From: Pseudofabraea citricarpa
Lineage: Eukaryota > Ascomycota > Leotiomycetes > Helotiales > Dermateaceae
NCBI GenBank assembly: GCA_029641185.1
Contig: JAPWGK010000023.1
Coordinates: 310,001 to 374,000 of the forward strand
Direction of reading: 5' to 3'
DNA length: 64,000 nucleotides
A model generated the notes under the pieces. It was given only the letters and a program-made list of their open reading frames with translations, was not told where the DNA came from and did no database searches. Made by a program: the position numbers and the translations under genes. This document shows, piece after piece, positions 46,878 to 58,086 of the stretch. Every line of letters starts with the position of its first letter. The first letter of the stretch is position 1.

Positions 46878-48030
46878 GTGTATATATGTGTATATGTGGA
46901 ATCGAGAAAGGAGACAAGGAAGAGAGGAAAGAGAATAATCTTCGTGTTTTTTCTTCTTCTTCGTTGGTGGGTAGAAATAGAGAGAGCGCCACTTAGAGAT
47001 GTATCTATACATAGAGGCACAGATAGGCTGGGTAGGTCATCTCCACTCGGACAAAAAGCAGAACTAAAACTTGTAATATAGCTAGCTAGGCAAGAATGCA
47101 CTCGCATCCTTTTTTCAATTCTGAATGCAATGTGTAGCCATAAACAAAATCTGTCAAGTGACTCGACTTGCTCGTGTTGAACAAACGAGGAGTACAGGTA
47201 TATAACACAGCATAGCATGGTATAGGATAGCATAGGATAGCACGATGTAAGCAGTATACCCACCGGATAGCTAACGGCTACTAATTCGCCTACGTATAGA
47301 CGTGATAATATATACCTTCGAAACTTGAGAAATTTACTATTCTCCTCTCTCGCAGTCCCATATAATGAACGTGCTGAGTTTTGGGAGTACCCATCTACCT
47401 AAATCTGGCAGAGCGGACAAGTCGTTGAAAGCAAGTAGCTAATATGAAATGGAATGCATACATAAATGACAGAATGACATAACCCCAAGACAGAACAGAG
47501 ATGAAAACAAGCGGGTTTTTGTGCAGTAACTCAGTTGCTAGGCTTACAAATCGAGACTTGACACTTGACACTTGACATGTTGAAGAGTCTGTCTAAGTCA
47601 CATGGAATATGTGCGAGTATCTCACCATACTGCATTAACTGACTGGCTGACTGGACTACTCGCTTGAGCCTGAGTTTGCATTGTTGAGCAATGAAAGTAC
47701 TAACATTCTCTAACCGACGAGGGGCTTGGTACCTAAAAAGTACTTGACATGTTCGCTCCAACTTGCTGTGGTTCTGTCATAACTGCTAGACTTCATAACC
47801 CAAAAATCAAAATTGCAACCATCTAAATACGTCACACCATCACTTTCACACCCTGTTTGATTCATAATTTTGCTTTGTGATGTCTTCGTTAACGCAAATC
47901 TGATTACAAAGCGCCCTAGCAATTGTGACCTAAGATCCTTCTAGGTCAACTGCGAGCGACTTGTCACTGAAATATCCCGTCCCGATTTTCATCCACTGCA
48001 TGCGCCCATTCCCAACAACCCTTCCATAAA
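46878..48030. other. Intergenic region
   Basis: 3' ends of the MFS transporter and RPL6 genes. It includes AT-rich sequence and a short repetitive stretch (ATAGCATAGNATAG, near 47208-47240). No gene seen. Confidence 0.55.
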
Positions 48031-48897
48031 TTACCAGACCATCTCGTGTGGTCGGTCACCCTTTCGCAAGCTGAATGAGCTGGCAAGGTAGGAAATAAGG
48101 AATGGCTCCTTCTTGATAGTGGATAGGAGGGCCTTGTCAACGGCCTTCTGGTCTGCGGCGCGGCTGGATGAGGGCTTCTTCTTCTGCTAGTTGTTAGGTC
48201 CTGTAGAAAACATATAACCGAAACCAATCTTACCTCTGGCTTCTCGCCCTGCTTGAAGAACTCGGCCTCTCCCTTCTTCTTGTCACCCTTCTCCCGGGCG
48301 AAGTACTTCTCTCCAGCTACCTCATCAACCTTGGCGGAATCGATACCGGAAAGATCAATCTTGTGGGAAGTGGCGATAACGTAACGAGCGTTGACTCTGC
48401 GGAGAGGAACACCGTTGACCTTGAATGGGCCAGTGACGAGGAGAACACCTTGGGAAAGGTTCTTGAGGAGGACGACACGCTTGCCACGGAAACGGCCAGC
48501 AAGGAGGATAAGGACGGCACCGGGAGTGAGGGTTGCGCGGGGAGTAGAAGCGCGGATAGATTTGCGGACCTGGAAGTGCGCTGTCAGTCAAAAGATTCTC
48601 CTTGTTCAAAACCCCCTATGATATATAACGCATGTTGAACCCCCGAGATAAAGGAGGTAGCTTGCAATTGCAATCGCGCTCCCGCCCTCAATCTTGCACT
48701 GCTCCAATTTTCCAATATGCCGAATACCGCGATCCGGGAATTTGAGAATATAATAAACCCACCTTCTTGTGTTGGACCTCGTCCTCTGCTGGGTACCACT
48801 TCTTGGCCTTCTGGGAGTGGTGAGGGACCTCTCTGGTCGACTTGCCGAAGGTCTTCTTCTGACCGGCCGGTCTCGTAGCTTCAAGAGTTGCCGACAT
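48031..48897 (-). CDS. RPL6: 60S ribosomal protein L6 (eL6)
   Basis: Three exons (48897-48763, 48569-48234, 48186-48031) give 208 residues. The basic N-terminus with [14 protein letters not shown] leads into an SH3-like core: [42 protein letters not shown] and a Lys-rich C-terminus. The eL6 family binds the expansion segments of 25S rRNA on the large subunit. The first intron is long (193 nt), as is common in ribosomal protein genes. It is divergent from RPL9 with 323 bp between start codons, which would suit joint control. Confidence 0.96.
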
Positions 48898-49220
48898 ATT
48901 GAAGAAGATCCGTCGTTGTTGTTGTCGGATTTAGTTGTTGTAGTTGTCGATAGTCGGTAGATACAATTTGAAGAAATTCCTGAGAATTCGTGTCGTGGGC
49001 TCGCTAGCCAGTTGCTGCCTCAAGATTACCGGAATTTGAGCCAGGCATCAGCCCTACTTCGGCCCCGGTGCGATCCAGTGACGAGAATGCACGTGATGTG
49101 TATTTTTTCGCGCGAGCCCACCAAGCCCTGCCTCGCTAAATTTCGCACGCTGATTTTCACGGACTTCGAGAAAGTAGACATTTTCAACCTCCGCCATTTA
49201 CGACAAACGAACCGGTCAAG
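48898..49220. promoter_or_regulatory. Bidirectional RPL6-RPL9 promoter
   Basis: 323 bp between two ribosomal protein start codons. It carries CACGTGATG at 49090-49098, about 123 bp before the RPL9 ATG and 193 bp before the RPL6 ATG. In some ascomycete yeasts Cbf1-type CACGTG sites control ribosomal protein genes; applying this here is inference. T-rich and GTT-repeat sequence lies next to the RPL6 start. Confidence 0.6.
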
Positions 49221-50121
49221 ATGAAGTACATTCATTCCAACGAACAGTTGACCGTGCCCGAGGGTGGTGAGTAATGCCAATTCCTACCTGCTTGTGAATT
49301 CGAATGGGCGCGAAGGATGGGGAATCGCAGGAGATCGCGCTGGGGAAATTTGCAGGACCATTTGCTGACGGCAATGTGCGAATAGTCAAGGTCACCATCA
49401 AGTCGAGATTTGTGACCGTTGAGGGGCCAAGAGGTATGCAAAACTGGTTGCAGGATCGGAGGGCAGATACTTACGGAGGGACATAGGCAAACTCACCAAG
49501 GACCTTAGCCATTTGGCCGTAAACTTCTCGCACCCCAAGAAGGAGGTTATCAACATCGAGCTCCACCATGGCGCACGCAAGAACGTCGCCACTCTCCGCA
49601 CAGTCCGAACTCTGATCAACAACTTGATCATCGGTGTCACCAAGGGTTTCAAGTACAAGATGCGTTACGTATACGCACATTTCCCCATCAACGTCAATGT
49701 TGATAAGAACGGCGAGACTGGCTTGTACGAGGTTGAGATCCGGTATGTTTCCTAGCTTGGGTGGAATCTTTGGAGGATTGGATTCAAGGTGGACTGTGAT
49801 ATGAGCGGAATACTGACGGAACTGCTTTAGTAACTTTATCGGAGAGAAGATCATTAGACGTGTGATTATGCAGCCAGGTGTTGAGGTTGAGGCATCCAAG
49901 AACCAAAAGGATGAGCTGCAATTATTCGGCAACTCTCTCGAGAATGTTTCCCAATCAGCAGCCGATATCCAGCAAATCTGCAGAGTACGCAACAAGGATA
50001 TCCGAAAGGTAGAAGAGACCCCGAAATTGCAAGCAGCATCTCGAACGAATACTGACAGGGAAAATAGTTCTTGGACGGCTTGTACGTTTCGGAGAAGGGT
50101 AACATTGTTGAGGATGCATAA
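49221..50121 (+). CDS. RPL9: 60S ribosomal protein L9 (uL6)
   Basis: Five exons (introns 49267-49385, 49434-49486, 49743-49830, 50009-50067) give 193 residues, typical for the family. The start [15 protein letters not shown] and the blocks [51 protein letters not shown] and [19 protein letters not shown] cover the two uL6 domains. The protein lies at the base of the P-stalk on the large subunit. The first exon ends after 46 coding bases, a normal arrangement for fungal ribosomal protein genes. Confidence 0.96.
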
Positions 50122-51551
50122 GCGTTGGGCACTGGGGGACTGGAACTGTTCTTTTTCGTTAACTCATTACCTGATGGCTGGCTGCGTATAAATCACTGGA
50201 TCATCATGAAATGTCTGGGGGAGCATAAAGGGTCGCATGTCAGGTAGCAAGGTGCTTCATCATAAAAATGTGAACTTCTTGCAAATTCGATTCGATGGCT
50301 GTATACCATACCAAGCGAAGTTAGTAGTGCAGTGCAATGCATAACGGATGATAATGATCGAGATCTAGGCTTGTCATGAGTGAGATGAGCCAGAGGGTAT
50401 GGCGAACAATGCCATCCAGAGGCCGTAGGAGACCCGAGGTTCACTATAGCATGATCACTAATCCCAGTTTGCAATAGTTGACTTGTGCATCCGAGTCACA
50501 TAGAAAGAAAAGAAAAGGAAACAAAACAAAAGAGAGGAGCAAAACCAACACTCCTCGGAAAGCAGCAATCTAGACTGACGGAAAGAAGGACAGAAAGAAG
50601 CAGGGAGAGGGGAAAAGCTGTATTGGTAAGCCAGCGAAGCCAAGTCAGAGTCAGTTCCAGTTCCAGACTTGAACAATAAGCAACAAGTCACCGAAAATCC
50701 AACGCCTACCTGACTAGACTTGGAGAAAGACTGTGTGTCTACTTTATTTTACCTTCAATCTCGAGTACCTAGGAGAGATACCTAGGTACGGAGTATCTAG
50801 AGGTGCGTGCCGCTATACTTGCTTGCCTACTTATAGGTAAATTAGGTACTTTATCATGCTAGCTAATTCAGTGCACGCACGCATGCACGCACGCATCCAT
50901 GGATCGACATCGGAACGATACTTTTATTGCCCACCTACCTAGTCTAGCTTCCAACAACGACACTCTCAAGTCAAGTCAAGTCAAGTCAAGTCAAGTCAAG
51001 TCAAGTCACGCCGTTGAAAGTATTGACACCAAGCAAGCAAGCCAGTAAAATAGACACATAACACACACATGCAAATTCAAATTTAAAGAGACAGACACAA
51101 ATCAGGAAGAAAGGTAAAATATTTTATTATTCATACACGCCATCCATCCCAACCCATATTGCTCGTCTCATCTCATCTCATCTCATCAACCCAACCCAAC
51201 CCATCAATTCGTCTCTTAAATAACATAACCTTCCTCCCTTGGGTGCGTGCGTGCCTTTCGTTCGTATCTTCGGTATCTCTCTTTTCGCTCTTCGCTTCTC
51301 TTCTCTTCTTTTCAATTCATATACAATCTCTTCTCCTCGTTCTTCTCCTCTCTCGAATGAGAAGCCGAGGAGAATATTAAAAAAAGAGAGGAAATCCAAA
51401 TGTCCCAAACCCAAACCCCATATCCCCAGTAGAAACGCCAGTGGAAGAGAAGACGGGAAAAAAAATCAAAAAATCAAGCGAGATCAATAAACAAAACGCT
51501 CCGAGAAAATGCTCATGACGGTCTTTTCAAGCAAGTCAGATTAAATCTTCG
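50122..51551. other. Intergenic region rich in pentamer repeats
   Basis: No coding region. Contains CACGCACGCATG runs (about 50875-50900), a TCAAG array (50966-51005), a TCATC/TCTCA run (about 51166-51186) followed by AACCC units (about 51188-51202), and A/G-rich sequence. Probably 3' UTRs of RPL9 and the surface-protein gene. Confidence 0.6.
50966..51008. repeat. TCAAG pentamer tandem repeat
   Basis: Eight consecutive TCAAG units ending in TCACG. Confidence 0.92.
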
Positions 51552-52758
51552 TCAGTGTCTTCTTGAATCTCGCGTTCTGCCAGCTGAACTCTCGCTGCCT
51601 GGAAAGTTGTGCGTTAGTAAAGCGTTTTGTTTCGGGGAGATGGGGTTACTTACTCGCACTCGTCCCCGTGTAGGAATCTGTATAGTAGCTTGAGCTGATG
51701 TCGCTTACGACCGTCGACTTCTCTTTCTTGTCACCCTTTCTCTTCAAGCCGAGAATGAGAGCGAGGCCGGCGAGTCCAGCACCAACGGCACCGAGACCAC
51801 CTAGACCACTGCTCTTCTTCTTTCGGACATCGGTGACTTTGGCTGGTCTGCTGCCACCGCCGAACCATCCTCCGTGTGTCTCTCTTCTCGAAGCCGTGCC
51901 GCTACCGTGTCGCGAATAACGTTCTTCAGTGATGCGAGTCTCTGATCTGCGACGCTTCTTCGATCCAAGACCAAAGATTGCGAGGATGCCATCCAAGCCT
52001 GCCTTCAGGACGCAGCAGAAGCAGAAGAGAGCGAGGAGAATAATACCGGCGATGACTCCGATAACGATTCCAGCAATCGCTCCACCGCTAAGTCCTCCAT
52101 CGCCGCTGCTGACTGCAACACCGGTGGCGGTTGAGGTTGCTGAGACAGGTGTGCCAAATGGTGCAGTGGTTGTAGCCCTGACCGTGTTAGTTGTGGTAGT
52201 TAAAGAGCCAGAGGTGGGGCGTATGTACTCAGAGCCTGGAGTCGTTGTCGTTGCAGAAGGGACATAAGACCATTGCGTCGTGACCACCACTGGAGAGGTA
52301 TCTTGACATTTCCCCCAGTAGGCACATGTTTGGCTGTTTGTGCAGCAGATGGCACCGCAGCCCGTCTCGCCTAGAGAGGTGTTTGGCGTACATGTTGCTG
52401 CTGGAGCAACTGCTGCGGTCGTTGTCGCTCCCTCCCCCCAATACGAACTGTACGTGCTGGTCCGCAGAATCAGGTCGGTTTCTGTGAAAGTTGTCGTGTA
52501 AACGGCCCATCCTGTCGCAGCCGTCTCTGCAGCACAGTATGCTACATTTGCAGCGTTGGTGTAGCAGGCTTGGCCAGCGGTACAGCAGTATTGATTGTCG
52601 GTTCCGCAGTAAGATGCGCAGCTTCTATCCATCAGGAATGAGAAACCCAGATCGTGGAGCGAGTCTCGCGGGTAGGGGCCTGCGATTGCGGGGTTGGAAT
52701 GTGAGAGGACGGCGAAGAGGAGCGACAGAAGCGTCGGCGGATGCTGTGAGAACCGCAT
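51552..52758 (-). CDS. Predicted cell-surface protein: signal peptide, Cys-rich ectodomain, Ser/Thr stalk, transmembrane segment
   Basis: Two exons (52758-51654, 51598-51552) joined by a 55 nt intron with a TTTACTAACGC branch region give 383 residues. The start MRFSQHPPTLLSLLFAVLS gives a clear signal peptide; an upstream in-frame ATG would bury it. Residues about 40-150 contain two Cys clusters (CASYCGTDNQYCC... and CGAICCTNSQTCAYWGKC). A Thr/Ser-rich stalk follows, then a membrane segment (GAIAGIVIGVIAGIILLALF). The cytosolic tail has SKKRRRSE and a second Gly/Leu-rich hydrophobic stretch (GAVGAGLAGLALILGLKRKG) that might also insert. The layout recalls fungal wall-stress sensors, but the Cys pattern is not one I recognise. 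Skipping the last splice ends the protein two residues after the donor. Confidence 0.82.
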
Positions 52759-54479
52759 CTTGACGGTTGTCTTTGCTGAAGTCGAATTGGCGGTTGCTCT
52801 GGCGGATTTCAAGCTCGTTGCTGGGAGTGGTTGCACTCGATTGCTGGCAGCAGCGGTGAGCTAGAAGCTCCACTCGGCCAACTCGATAAGGCGAAGCTCT
52901 CCAGATTCAAAAGAGTGTAGAGCTTATCGCGAAACGAAGGGCGATTGCGAAAAGCGAGACAACAGAAGCCTAGAGTTAGAATGAAGACGAGGAATGCACA
53001 GTGGTTCTGATGAGGAATGGAAGAAGGGAGAGGTGGGTGGTGTGTGAGAAAATGGGTGGCTTTTGGTCGCTGTCAGAAAAAGCAGCGAGGTTGGGAATTT
53101 CTAGCCACCTCGATTATGGCACACAATGAACCGCACTAAGATGGAGATTAGCTGTTTGGAATACGGGAGTGATGTGCTTGGAAAGGGCTCTTGGAGGGAT
53201 GGGATTGATCAGGCTTTGTTAAATGGCTCGAATGGTGGTTCTTTCGTGGATTGGGTTCATGTGTCCTGCATGAGACGGAAAGTCGAGTGTTGACGAGCGA
53301 ATGATTTTAGAGTTATCGAGTCCACGAGGCAACCTTATCGGGGCGCCGGCGCCCGAGCGGTCTCGACCTTCTTTTTTTCTTCGCTGGCAAGTCTTTTGTG
53401 TGTGTCTACGGTATTGTGCAGCTTGACTAAGGTAGTAAGTAGTTACTGTACGTAGGACTGTATAGCAGCTGCTGTTAATTCTACGATGCGTCCTTCTCAG
53501 GCACCCGTGTGATTTCATTGATTCTCTTCAGAGTCCGCCGATTAGAGTTCCCTCGACCCTGGTCAATGCCCAACCTCTCTGCCAATTGACACCATCCATC
53601 ATCCATCATCCATCCCCGACATTTGGCACAGACCACACAACGTCAGAACCAGCATACGGATACGTACTGTACCGTACTGTAAAAGTCTGTCAATTCTGGG
53701 TACTCTGAACGCTTTAGCTGAATTGGATCAGCTACAATAGGAAGAGAGCAGTAACTCTAGCTATATCCGGGAATTGTGAAGCACTCGACAGCTTCTACCG
53801 TGCTAACGTCCGCCTGTTTCTCGTACCTGGGTCTTGAAGCGCCCATGTCCACGGCCACTCCCCCGCCTGGCTGCCACTAAGTGAGGGACCCTAATACCCC
53901 AACACGTGATGTCATTGGCATCCTTGCGCCTTTTGGGCAACGGTAAAGCACCTCGCACTGCCAACATCGCATGAGTCGGTGAGGTAGTAAAACATTTTAC
54001 GCAACCCAAAGTTACTCGGTGTAATGGAATGATATGGTATCGAGATTGCTTGCTTGCTTTGATTGATGACTTGCGCACGGAGCAGAGTTACAGATGCTGT
54101 TCGTGTCCAAACGAGGCAATTGCCAACACATACCTACTTAGCCAGCCATTGACTAAGTCCACATCACTTTGTTTGCACATTTGTATATAATCCACTATTG
54201 GGTCCCACGACTCCACAAACACACCTCACCACCTCTCCCGTTCAGGCTGTTCCGGGTGTCACTCTTGCATCGTGTATTGTACTCCGGCCCGCCTTATAAA
54301 CCATGAGTCGTACGAGCTTGACTCTCCCGTCCTTTGCACGATCCATCCTCCAGCTTGGCCCCAGTCTTTCATGACCCGAGGTAGAGTGAGTTTTCTTCGA
54401 TCACGATGAACAAGCCACGGCACTGATGTGAACGGGAGGATGTCTGAACTTCAATCAATCTTTCCCAAAAAATCTACCC
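52759..54479. other. Gene-free region
   Basis: Promoter of the surface-protein gene and the 3' flank of PSF1. CACGTGATG occurs at 53903-53911, and GTACTGTACCGTACTGTA at about 53665. Short frames have no support. Confidence 0.5.
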
Positions 54480-55243
54480 TCAGCTGAGCTTCTGTAGATA
54501 TCCTTGGGCGATCAGTCGCTCGACATCTCCTTGACGAACATAAAACTGAGAATTCTTCGAAAGATTGATCGTCCTAATTCCAGCATCAGTGTTCTGCGTA
54601 AGATATATCTGACTCAACTGCTTACCCATATTCTGTCTGGATCTCGCCCGCATCTTTCAAGACTCTCACATCAATGAACAGATCCCTCGGCGGCTCCAGA
54701 CTGCCCGTGAGGTCAATATCTGTCCACTGACCCTTATAGGCAGCGAGTAGATCACTATACTGCCTAACATACTCCTCCTCTTCGGGGCTAAGACTGCTCG
54801 CATTTCCCTCCCCGTTGCCCAGGTCAGCATTCTGAGACTCGGCACTCTTCTGCTGCTGAGCCGCTATATCCGCTACGTCTTTACCATTCCAGACCATCTC
54901 CTCAAGCTTGTCGGTGCGCGTACGGTGGTATGCGAGCAGACAGCGCTTGTTACGGCGCATGCAGAGATGGTCGACGAGCAGCGTGCACGACGTGGCAGGG
55001 TCAGCCGTAGGATTGAAAGACCCATCGAACGACTGCAGGATGTTCTCGGCATCTTTGTTCAGGTCGCGCACCTCGCGAGCCACGGCGCGTACCATCTCGG
55101 TCTGGTACGGGGGGAGATGCTCCAGCCTTTGTGTGCGCTTGGCATGTTGAACCTGGAGCAGCAGTCAGACATGTTCGAGGCAGCCGAGAAGAACAATAAG
55201 AAAGAAATCCCCCTACCAGCTTGTTTCCTAGTTCCCCATACAT
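54480..55243 (-). CDS. PSF1: GINS complex subunit Psf1
   Basis: Three exons (55243-55217, 55152-54626, 54573-54480) give 215 residues, the normal size. MYGELGNKLVQHAKRTQRL opens the family A domain, followed by NKRCLLAYHRTRTDKLEEMVW and, in the middle, an Asn/Ser/Glu-rich insert with SLSPEEEEYVRQYSDLLAAY. The C-terminal B domain holds PPRDLFIDVRVLKDAGEIQTEYG and ends with FYVRQGDVERLIAQGYLQKLS-type sequence. Psf1 is part of the GINS tetramer, which joins Cdc45 and Mcm2-7 in the replicative helicase. The first exon has only nine codons, so a plain ORF call would begin at an internal Met. Confidence 0.94.
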
Positions 55244-56475
55244 TTGAACAGAGGACCTGCGAGACACGCGCAACTTGTAGTACCGTGCCGTGCTTCAATT
55301 TTCGTGTCTGGATAACGCGTATCTTGCCTATCGCGCGCGCGTCTATTAAGCGCCCTGGGACAAAGCTAAATGGATCGCCCGAACTCTTTTTCAACGACTT
55401 GTAATCGAAATTGCAACACCGGCGGTTGCAGACCATATCTCTTGCAGCCATTTGAATTATTTGGCACATGATCGAGTTTTGTTTGCTCGAAGGGTCCCGA
55501 GACATAATATATATCGCACGGAGTTACACGAGTATCCGTATATACATCCCGCCGAACAATACCTTTGTTTCACTCGCGTCTAGCAGGTAGATCATTGCAA
55601 TACCATTCATCTCTCACTCTTCATCCTTCACTCTTCAACCCTCACTTTTCACTTCTTACTGTTGACCCATCCAGGCACTGGGCCACATCTTGAATGGGAT
55701 TCGCCAACGTCATCTCAAAGCCCTCGTCGGTTGCCACAGACTCTGCCGGCACATATCTTTTTTGTCCAGCCGAAATTCCATCTTTATCATGGAGATGGAC
55801 AGACAAAGATGAAGGGGGCTTTGAAAAAACCCACGATTCGCATTCGAGACACGGATCGTCATGTGATTCTGCAATTTGCTGAGGATCCCTTTATGTGCAG
55901 ACAAGGAGATTTCAAGACCGAAGAAGTGCTGCATGTGCTTTGGAGACGAATTGCTCTTTGATGTAGGAACAAAAAAAGAGAGGGGGAGAGAGGTAGATTT
56001 GTTAAAGGGATCCTTCTACGCCTCGCTCTTACTTAAATGTAGTCTTCTCTTCCATCTATGCGAAGAGATGTAAGTAACCTCACTTCAAACATTTCAATGT
56101 GGCCCCAAGAACGACTTTCGATTTCAAAACTAATAACTACCAATTAACAAGATCACTCGGAACTGCCTCCAAATGCGAGCATGAGAAGACGCTACAGTAT
56201 CACAAAGTGCAGGCAGAAGAAAGCACGAGTTGTGCAAGCATAACATATTCAATTCAGTATTTTGGTCTAATGGGCAGCATGCCAGTCAGTACCCCGGAAG
56301 AAAGACATCTTCCGCTAAACTACGCTATGAAAATGCCTTGGATATCAAACCTCCAACACCTTACATTTCAAGATAAGAACATCAATCCCAGGAACGCCAA
56401 CTACAGAAATAACACATTTGGGTATACACCTTGTCTCATGAAACGCCAGGGCGAGAGTCATGGCAAACGCACAAC
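55244..56475. other. Intergenic region
   Basis: A plus-strand frame of 99 codons at 55662 has no recognised features and lacks a credible context. TCACTCTTCA-type repeats lie near 55611-55650. No gene can be supported. Confidence 0.5.
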
Positions 56476-58086
56476 TCATACAGAATCTTCCACCCACTTG
56501 TCAAATTCTGGGCCAACATCGAGCGTGTTGATTTCCCAACCTTCTTGGTGACCACGCAGCATGTGCATTTGCGGGTCTTGGATACCGAAATCGTCATCGA
56601 GCAGATTGTCCCCTTCGAGGTGCACTGGTGGTTCCAGAGCAAGATGGTCACCAGGCTGATTGTCCATGAAATATGTTGGCTCCGGTGTGCCGTACTGGCC
56701 GTCATACAAGCTTTGATCTTGTCCCATCAAAGCCGGGTCGATCTGATTGCTAGGCATGTGCATGGGCATAGACTGGTACTGGGAGTATTGTGGTTGGGTT
56801 TGTCCCATCAAATCCATCTCATGTCCACCAGGGAGGCCGACATGACTCATACCGATTTTTCTCATGAATACATCTTCAACTTGGCCATTGCCATGGAGAA
56901 TCGTCTCTTGCTGGTAGTACTGGCCAGGGGGTAGGCTTCCCTGGTTGTACTGTGGTGGATATTGCCTCCCAGGGTTGGACGTCACGTATAGAGATCTATC
57001 ATATGGACCGGGGCTTGGCTCCATCGAGCTGACTCTTCCATAATCATATGCTGATTCGGTAGTAGGATATACCGCGGTTTGTGGTTGCTGTTGTGGAATG
57101 GGAGTGGGAGTGGCTGTCGCTCTCTGCTTCTTCCGGGTGCGTCCCTCTTGGTAATCGTAATCATCCAAGTCCGACTCATCAGCATCAATAGACCGCTTCC
57201 TCTTCCCGTCTCGATTGCCTGCAACACCGCCTGGTTTGGCGGGCGTGAACTTGTATCCAGGATGTGCAGCGAAATGGTTGTCACTCTCGATTCTGGCCCA
57301 GTTTATATACTGCTCCCTGATACGGTCTGGCTCCATAGGCCAGCTCTCACCACAGACTTGCGATACAATCTGATGGTTGTTCTGGAGACAGTACTCTTTC
57401 GTTCGCATCTGGTAGGCCTTTCGATAGAGCATGAATGAGTTCATCGGTCGCTTGACTTTTCCTGGATTCTTGCCTTGCTCTACCTCTCTATGTCGCTGTT
57501 CGGCTGGCCTGTTGACGTACGCTTCGATATCTACAAGTGGCACATGGTCCCAATTTGCGGTAATGGTACTGAGGGGAGCTGTGAGCTGAACTCGGTTTTC
57601 TAGTTTGGGCTTGTCTTTTCGGCTTTTTTTCGTTCGGGGGGGAGCAGGCGTTCGCGATTCTCGCGTTGGTGCTGGCGACGGCTTCAGTCCATGGCTGGGT
57701 CTGTATTCCATTCCACTTCTCGTTTTGATCGTATGATTTGGAGTAGGTGGTGATGTCGCTGGTGTATTGGAGTACGTCCGACCGTCGTATGGGGAGCCGT
57801 TATACACAGAACCATCGTAGCCAGGAGTATATCCCTCCTGAAAGTTGTTAGTGTGCCCGATTTTCTTTGCGACAAGATGACTTACATAGGAGATGCCGGA
57901 GCCAGCATCTTCATGGTGTGACTGATTAAAGTCTGGAGTGGGAGAGGCATACGTATTCACTTGGTAATAGTCATTGCCATAGTGTTCCTGTGGATATGGA
58001 GTATGGGCATTATGCATGGCTAGTTGATGTAGTCCATCTTGATACCCCTCGCCTTGATGCTGAGGTGGTGGTGTATCGCGAGGCAT
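56476..58086 (-). CDS. HMG-box (MATA_HMG type) transcription factor
   Basis: Two exons (58086-57886, 57837-56476) give 520 residues. The start is the first true ATG; the frame is open for 74 codons upstream only through a TTG. The HMG box (about 193-270) has KRPMNSFMLYRKAYQMRTKE, the basic DNA-contact start typical of fungal mating-type/Ste11-like boxes, and QVCGESWPMEPDRIREQY in helix 2-3. A proline-rich region lies before it, and RKDKPK and KRKRSI are likely nuclear signals. The C-terminal 200 residues are Gln/Tyr/Pro/Met-rich, as in activation domains. Related factors control sexual development in other ascomycetes; the role here is inferred. The intron 57885-57838 is 48 nt, in frame and stop-free. 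Confidence 0.88.
   Translation of the reverse strand: MPRDTPPPQHQGEGYQDGLHQLAMHNAHTPYPQEHYGNDYYQVNTYASPTPDFNQSHHEDAGSGISYVSHLVAKKIGHTNNFQEGYTPGYDGSVYNGSPYDGRTYSNTPATSPPTPNHTIKTRSGMEYRPSHGLKPSPAPTRESRTPAPPRTKKSRKDKPKLENRVQLTAPLSTITANWDHVPLVDIEAYVNRPAEQRHREVEQGKNPGKVKRPMNSFMLYRKAYQMRTKEYCLQNNHQIVSQVCGESWPMEPDRIREQYINWARIESDNHFAAHPGYKFTPAKPGGVAGNRDGKRKRSIDADESDLDDYDYQEGRTRKKQRATATPTPIPQQQPQTAVYPTTESAYDYGRVSSMEPSPGPYDRSLYVTSNPGRQYPPQYNQGSLPPGQYYQQETILHGNGQVEDVFMRKIGMSHVGLPGGHEMDLMGQTQPQYSQYQSMPMHMPSNQIDPALMGQDQSLYDGQYGTPEPTYFMDNQPGDHLALEPPVHLEGDNLLDDDFGIQDPQMHMLRGHQEGWEINTLDVGPEFDKWVEDSV

Noticed and set aside
51188..51202. Telomere-like repeat
   Set aside because: Units are AACCC, not TTAGGG/CCCTAA, and only three are present.
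55662..55961. 99-codon plus-strand frame
   Set aside because: No recognisable domain and isolated between two minus-strand genes; likely chance.
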